The notes beneath the pieces were generated by a model. The model was not told the origin of the DNA, ran no database searches, and saw only the letters and a list, made by a program, of their open reading frames with translations. From NCBI GenBank assembly GCA_040220875.1, contig JAVJVX010000009.1:124001-188000 (forward strand): 64,000 bases of DNA. The letters run 5' to 3'. Made by a program: the position numbers and the translations under genes. Source of the DNA: Alphaproteobacteria bacterium (GTDB lineage: Bacteria; Pseudomonadota; Alphaproteobacteria; JAVJVX01). Position 1 is the first letter of the stretch. Every line of letters starts with the position of its first letter. This document shows, one piece after another, positions 59,397 to 64,000 of the stretch.

Positions 59397-62161
59397 GCTT
59401 TAGAGCCCTCGAAGATGAATTTCGGCTTAAGGACCACCGCCATCGACGGCATGAGAACGAGCGCCGCCGTCGCCGAAACACCCAGCCAGAGGGCCATCAG
59501 CTCGCCCATTTCCGCCTGGAATCTCAGGTCCGACAACAGCCAGGTCAGCATTGCCACGATCAGCGTCAGGGCCGTCACGAACACGGCGCGGCCGCACCCG
59601 TGCAGCGCCTTTCGCACTGCAATATCGACCGTGTCCTGCCGTTTCAGTTCCTGTTTGATCATGTCGATGATGTAGATCGCATAATCAACGCCGAGCCCGA
59701 TACCCAGCGCCGCCACCGGCACGGTATTGATGTTCATGCCGATGCCCTTATAGGCCATGAAGCTGAACGTGACCGTGTTCGACAGCAGAATCGGAACCAT
59801 GAAGAACATCCCGGCCGTCGCCGAACGGTATGTGCCGGCACAGAGCAGGACGACGATCAGGAGCGCCAGAGCGATCGACTGGATCTGCCCCTGCAGGATC
59901 ACCTCGTTGACTGCCGCCAGGGCGCCGATCAGGCCGCCCGCGAGCTGATAGCGGGCGAGGGTATCCCCCTCCTCGCTGATCATCGGGTTTTCGGCCACGA
60001 ACTCTTTGATCCGGCCGATGGCATTGCGGATGGTATCGCCTTGACGGTCGCGGAAGAAGAACGTTACCGCCCCGTTCTGGAAGCGTGCGTCTGAATACCG
60101 GTCGAGGTCACCCGGCGACGAACCCGAGACGAACAGGTACATCAATTCGCCGTTCATCGCCTTGTAATCGCCGAGCTCCTCGTAATGAGGATTCCCCTCG
60201 AAAATCTGTCGCTTGATGATCGGAACCACATCGGTCAGCGCAATACTGCCGCCGATTTCCGGCATCGCTTCCATATAACGCTGGAATCGATTGATGTTGG
60301 CCAGCACCACCGGCTCCTTCAAGGCATCGAAATCCTCGCCCTTGACGACGACGAACATGCGGTCGGAGCCCTGGAAGACCTCGTTAATCCGGTTCCAGTC
60401 CTTGTTGTACTCGTGGTCCTGCCACAGGATCGGCGAGCCCGGATTGGCGTCGCCCACCTTGATGTTGGTGGCATAGATGCCGGACACGACGAAAATTACC
60501 CCCGCGACGGCAAGCGCCGTCAGACGGTGGCCCCGCGTGTTGGTGATGTAAGCCGCCCCATCCATGAAGACGTGGATCGCTTTCTCGGTATTCAGCTTCA
60601 GCGCGAAGGTTCCGGGCTTCCACACCCAGGACAACAGCACCGGCGTCATGATGAAGGCCGTGATGGCAATCGTGCCGAGCCACATCGTGCCCACGAGTGC
60701 GATCTTTTCCAGGATCGGAATCGGCGTAAGCGACACGACGAGCATTGCGCCCGCATCGGTCGCCAACCCCAGCATGCCGGGTCGGAAAAGCGAATTGAGC
60801 GTCGTTTGTGCGGCCTCTTTCGGTGACGGGTTCGCGCCTTCGTATTCCTGGTCGAACCGATTGATAAGCTGGACCGAGTGAGAGATCGCCCGCGCCGTGA
60901 TCAGAAACGCCAGAACAACCGCCAGCGGGTCAAAGTTGTAGCCCATCAGATTTGCGATGCCGAGCGCCCAGATAGCACTGACCACACCGGAAAGGAGCGG
61001 CAGAACGGAGCCCCGCCATGACCGGGTGAGGAAGAACAGGACGAGGAAGAGACCACCCAGAGTCAGCGCCGAAATGAGGAGTGTCTGAGGCAGATAATAA
61101 TTGATCCAGCCAAACAGGATCGGGTCACCAACGACGCGGTAAGTGATTCCGCTGTCCAGGGCGTAATCGGTGACGACGTCGACATCCGCGCCCACCTCGC
61201 CCGGTGTCACCCGCTCCACCGGCGTCGGCACAATGCGAAGCCCCACGGTCGGCAGGCTGCGCACCTCCTCGCCTTCGGTGATCGTCATGTCGATGGTGCG
61301 GATGGACTCCATTCCAGGCTGTTCCGCCTCGTTCCGGTAGGTCAGAGACTGGGCCATCAGAACAAAATCGCCAGCTTTCGCCGTGCCGCTGATGGAAACT
61401 TCCTTCGTCCCCAGGCCAGAGATTTCAAGCCCGATCGGAACATACTGTCCCTTGATATCGAGATATTCATTCTCGCCATCCGGGCGGTCGGCGAGCGTCG
61501 CCGTAATCGTCGCCGTGGCCTCATCACCGATCCCGAGCGCTTCGGCGCTCAGGTTCCGGTTGATGACCGTCTCATAGCGCGCGTCGTCGATAATCGCGCG
61601 GATCTGGGCGAAGTTCGTATCGTAATCGACAAGCCGGTCAATGAAATCGACTGTGATCAGGGCGGCGTTGAGGTCGCGCGACACATAGCGGCCGTAGACG
61701 AGTGTATTTTCCAGCACAGCGTCGCGAAGATTGTTTATCTCGTCCTGCGTCTCGGGCAGGTCCGGCCACATGAGAGGACGCGTCTCGATACCCTGCGAAC
61801 TGGCCCGCACCTCTCTCAGCTTGCTTGCAGCGAGCGAGATGATCTGAAACTGGTTAACACCGGAAACAAATTGCAGGCTGTCCTGAATCTCCTTGATGCG
61901 CGTCAGCACCGGTATTTGGAAGATCGTCTCATCCTTGTCATCGACTTCCAGCATGATGCTGACCATGTTCGAGCCGCCGAACGTGGTTTTAAACTGCTCG
62001 TGCGTCTTGATGTACGCGTGATCCTGCGGCATCAGGTCGCTGAAGACTGTCCTGATCTGAATGTTGAAAGCGGAGATGCCAAGCGCCGCCGTTATCAGCA
62101 CCAGGAGTCCGGTCACGGCGATGCGGTGCCGAACACAGAAAGCAATAAGTTTCTCGATCAC
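59381..62161 (-). CDS. RND/MMPL-type exporter
   Basis: A 926-residue inner-membrane transporter with twelve hydrophobic segments and two large periplasmic loops, of the MMPL/HpnN-like RND branch (not the drug-efflux branch). MIEKLIAFCVRHRIAVTGLL is the typical N-terminus; the helix-4 region has VLAFLITARAISHSVQLINR and the second half AALGIGLGVDYAIYIIDMIK with the Asp-Tyr proton-relay motif. It likely moves lipids or other hydrophobic molecules. It begins 29 bp after the YCF48-like gene. A stem-loop overlaps its stop codon. Confidence 0.94.
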   Translation of the reverse strand: MIEKLIAFCVRHRIAVTGLLVLITAALGISAFNIQIRTVFSDLMPQDHAYIKTHEQFKTTFGGSNMVSIMLEVDDKDETIFQIPVLTRIKEIQDSLQFVSGVNQFQIISLAASKLREVRASSQGIETRPLMWPDLPETQDEINNLRDAVLENTLVYGRYVSRDLNAALITVDFIDRLVDYDTNFAQIRAIIDDARYETVINRNLSAEALGIGDEATATITATLADRPDGENEYLDIKGQYVPIGLEISGLGTKEVSISGTAKAGDFVLMAQSLTYRNEAEQPGMESIRTIDMTITEGEEVRSLPTVGLRIVPTPVERVTPGEVGADVDVVTDYALDSGITYRVVGDPILFGWINYYLPQTLLISALTLGGLFLVLFFLTRSWRGSVLPLLSGVVSAIWALGIANLMGYNFDPLAVVLAFLITARAISHSVQLINRFDQEYEGANPSPKEAAQTTLNSLFRPGMLGLATDAGAMLVVSLTPIPILEKIALVGTMWLGTIAITAFIMTPVLLSWVWKPGTFALKLNTEKAIHVFMDGAAYITNTRGHRLTALAVAGVIFVVSGIYATNIKVGDANPGSPILWQDHEYNKDWNRINEVFQGSDRMFVVVKGEDFDALKEPVVLANINRFQRYMEAMPEIGGSIALTDVVPIIKRQIFEGNPHYEELGDYKAMNGELMYLFVSGSSPGDLDRYSDARFQNGAVTFFFRDRQGDTIRNAIGRIKEFVAENPMISEEGDTLARYQLAGGLIGALAAVNEVILQGQIQSIALALLIVVLLCAGTYRSATAGMFFMVPILLSNTVTFSFMAYKGIGMNINTVPVAALGIGLGVDYAIYIIDMIKQELKRQDTVDIAVRKALHGCGRAVFVTALTLIVAMLTWLLSDLRFQAEMGELMALWLGVSATAALVLMPSMAVVLKPKFIFEGSKAAVAD

Positions 62162-62190
62162 TTGTGTAACCCCCTCGAGTAAGCCCTGGT

Positions 62191-63246
62191 TTAGTGGACG
62201 GGTTTAGGTGCGGCGAATTCCGCCACGGAGACGGTCACGGCCGGCTCCCTGACACCCAGACCCTCGTCGGACCAACGGGCCCACTCTTCCCCTGTCCATA
62301 ACCCCGCGCTCGCACCGGTAATGTAGGCCGTCCCATTGGTCACTGCTATCCGCGTGTGCCAGGACAGATCGTTCAGGGACAGCCGCCCGCCTTCCCAGTT
62401 CGGGCCTTTTCCCTTGACGTAACGCCCCTTGTCACCAACGGCGAACCAGTGATCGTTCAGCCACGTCACGTCGTAGAGATGACGCTCGATCACTGACGGC
62501 ACTTTCGCCCAGCTATCACCGCCGTCACTGGTGATGACTACGTCACCCTCACCGCCAACAGCGATGCCGTGGGTCGCGTTGCGGAACGCCACCGAGTTCA
62601 AGGTGGCGGAGACCGGCGCCTGTCCCTCGACCCAGGTTTCGCCGCCGTCATCCGAATGCATCGTCGCGCCGAACTCGCCGACCAGGTAAACGCGGTCGCC
62701 CGGGAACGCAATATCGGTCCAAACCTTGTCGCGCTCTTCCGCCATGCGCTGCCAGGTCTTACCATAATCCGCTGTTCTCAGGATCGCGTTGCCGAGGCCG
62801 ACGGCCCAGGCCTCGCCGGCGCCACGCTTGCGCAGGCTGACCAGTTTGTTCCGGTCCTTCGACTTCGGGATTTCGGTCACTTCCACCCAGGTCTTGCCGC
62901 CATCCTCGGTCCGGATAGCGACGCCCTCATTGCCGACGGCGGCAGCCCGTTCGTTGTCCCAGGCGACAATCGATTGAAGATTTTCACGTGTCGGCGTTTT
63001 CTGGATCGTCCAGGTCTCACCGCCATCATTGGACCGGATCACTTTACCCCAGGTCCCCGCCAGCCAGACCACGTCCTCGGCGGGATGGGCGACGCCGTAG
63101 TAGAAATCGCGGCTGCCGAGTGCCGGTTCGGGCAGGTCCCGGACGACAGCCTCAGGCTCAACAAACAGTGCTGCGTACAGCAAACCACCGATAATCAGCC
63201 ACGGCGCCACGGCCGCAACCACGTTCAAGGCTCTGCTCAATACCAT
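62191..63246 (-). CDS. YCF48/BNR-repeat periplasmic protein
   Basis: A 351-residue protein with one N-terminal membrane anchor (about residues 8-30) and a beta-propeller built from Asp-box repeats: SNDGGETWT, TEDGGKTWV, TADYGKTWQ, SDDGGETWV and TSDGGDSWA. This is the photosystem-II-assembly YCF48-like family, found in non-photosynthetic bacteria beside RND exporters and DUF1302 proteins. A GAGGGGATC ribosome-binding sequence fixes the ATG at 63246; an in-frame start 69 bp upstream is less likely. Probably a periplasmic partner of the exporter. Confidence 0.9.
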   Translation of the reverse strand: MVLSRALNVVAAVAPWLIIGGLLYAALFVEPEAVVRDLPEPALGSRDFYYGVAHPAEDVVWLAGTWGKVIRSNDGGETWTIQKTPTRENLQSIVAWDNERAAAVGNEGVAIRTEDGGKTWVEVTEIPKSKDRNKLVSLRKRGAGEAWAVGLGNAILRTADYGKTWQRMAEERDKVWTDIAFPGDRVYLVGEFGATMHSDDGGETWVEGQAPVSATLNSVAFRNATHGIAVGGEGDVVITSDGGDSWAKVPSVIERHLYDVTWLNDHWFAVGDKGRYVKGKGPNWEGGRLSLNDLSWHTRIAVTNGTAYITGASAGLWTGEEWARWSDEGLGVREPAVTVSVAEFAAPKPVH

Positions 63247-63356
63247 GATCCCCTCGAGACCCCCCTCTTCCGGAAATGCTCCCAAATTGAAGTTGCCGGC
63301 CGACTCGGGAGGCACGCCCCCGACTCCACCCGCCCGGATGACCGGGAAGGGCCCCC

Positions 63357-64000
63357 TCAGGACCCGACCCGTGAACTCCCTCCAACGGTCTGCTGTGACT
63401 CGATCCAGGGTACCATGCGGCCCCCAAGGGATCGTTTCACCATTTTTTCGACCGCCGACACTGTACTGAGCAGCTTCGTAACATCAATACCTGTTTCAAA
63501 GCCACACTGATGTAACATCGTGACAAGGTCTTCGGTCGCGACATTGCCTGCGGCACCCGGCGCGAAGGGGCATCCGCCAAGACCACCGACGGACGAGTCG
63601 AATCGCCGGACCCCCTGCTGCAACGCAGCCCAAGTATTCGCCAAGGCGAGGGCTCTGGTATCATGGAAATGGCCCGCGACCAACGACATATCCGTCCGGC
63701 GTCCAAGCAGGCCGAAAAGCCGATCGACCTGGGAAGGATTTCCTGATCCAATTGTATCCGCAATTACAACCAGATGCGCGCCCTTTTCCAGCATTTCCTC
63801 CGCCAGCTCGCAGACCAGTTCGGGAGCCACGTCCCCTTCATACGGGCAACCAAGTGCCACCGAGATATAAGCCGTCCCGCGAAATCCCTCGTCCCGCGCG
63901 CGCCGCATCAGCCCGCCGTAAAGCGTCCGGGATTCCCCCAGGCTCTTGTTGTTGTTTTTCCGGCTCATGGTTTCGGTCGCGCTGAGCGCCACCGCGAGAA
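63357..64000 (-). CDS. Hydroxymethylglutaryl-CoA lyase, C-terminal part (cut by window edge)
   Basis: The last 214 or so codons of an HMG-CoA lyase-type DRE-TIM enzyme that continues beyond the right edge; the frame is open to base 64000, and the upstream residues fit (LAVALSATETMSRKNNNKSL). Family motifs: ISVALGCPYEGDVAPE, IADTIGSGNP, GHFHDTRALALANTWAALQQ and GGLGGCPFAPGAAGNVATED, which carries the catalytic Cys loop. It splits HMG-CoA to acetoacetate and acetyl-CoA in leucine breakdown; related 3-methylglutaconyl or malyl lyases are less likely. About 110 bp before the YCF48-like gene. Confidence 0.93.
   Translation of the reverse strand, partial: LAVALSATETMSRKNNNKSLGESRTLYGGLMRRARDEGFRGTAYISVALGCPYEGDVAPELVCELAEEMLEKGAHLVVIADTIGSGNPSQVDRLFGLLGRRTDMSLVAGHFHDTRALALANTWAALQQGVRRFDSSVGGLGGCPFAPGAAGNVATEDLVTMLHQCGFETGIDVTKLLSTVSAVEKMVKRSLGGRMVPWIESQQTVGGSSRVGS

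Overview
The window is chromosomal DNA of roughly 60-65% GC from an alphaproteobacterium, most likely Rhodospirillales-like. The evidence is the gene order pcm-tolC-popZ(DUF2497)-valS, an orphan NDUFS4-type complex I subunit gene, a FixLJ-like two-component pair and many small alphaproteobacterial families. No phage, integrase, transposase or CRISPR array is visible. Both edges cut genes: ilvD on the left and an HMG-CoA lyase gene on the right.

1-6.3 kb (minus strand) is a conserved housekeeping block: pcm, tolC, popZ-like, valS, a one-helix membrane protein and the start of ilvD. 6.7-7.0 kb carries tRNA-Cys and tRNA-Asn. 7.1-12.7 kb (minus) holds a metallo-beta-lactamase-fold lipoprotein, a DUF924 protein, a small membrane protein and an unusual pair: an ATP-grasp ligase and a 655-residue protein that carries what looks like a papain-type Gln/Cys/His/Asn active site. 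This pair is my best candidate for an undescribed system.

13.3-26.2 kb is mixed metabolism and transport: a Sel1-repeat protein, a Nudix ADP-sugar hydrolase, a sulfur/nitrogen module (amidase, 3-mercaptopyruvate sulfurtransferase, cystathionine beta-lyase), ZnuB/ZnuC, an HSL-type esterase, a GST, an AEC carrier and a FixL/FixJ-like pair. 26.3-41.6 kb includes an OmpA-like porin divergent from a MalT-type LuxR regulator, two paralogous monohaem cytochromes c behind an FNR/FixK-like box, tRNA-Arg and tRNA-Pro around an NDUFS4 homologue, cysQ, hsp20 and usp genes (a second FNR-like site lies between them), an O-methyltransferase, an HDAC/AcuC-like deacetylase, an NhaD-like antiporter and an aldehyde dehydrogenase.

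43.5-57.2 kb (minus) is a long catabolic region: hydantoinase/oxoprolinase HyuA and HyuB, an isochorismatase-fold amidohydrolase, acyl-CoA dehydrogenase, methyltransferase, a histone-H1-like protein, a hydantoin-racemase-fold protein without its catalytic cysteines, an NTF2-like protein, an FAD oxidase, two tandem alpha/beta-hydrolase-fold proteins without the usual Ser/His, and an SDR. Together they suggest ATP-driven opening of a cyclic amide (hydantoin or lactam) followed by amide hydrolysis and oxidation; the substrate is unknown. 57.5-63.2 kb (minus) is an envelope module (YCF48-like, RND/MMPL-type exporter, DUF1302 outer-membrane protein), followed by an HMG-CoA lyase cut by the right edge.

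Short intergenic tandem duplications (10-23 bp units) recur through the window; one duplicates the start codon of the antiporter gene and creates a tiny overlapping upstream ORF.
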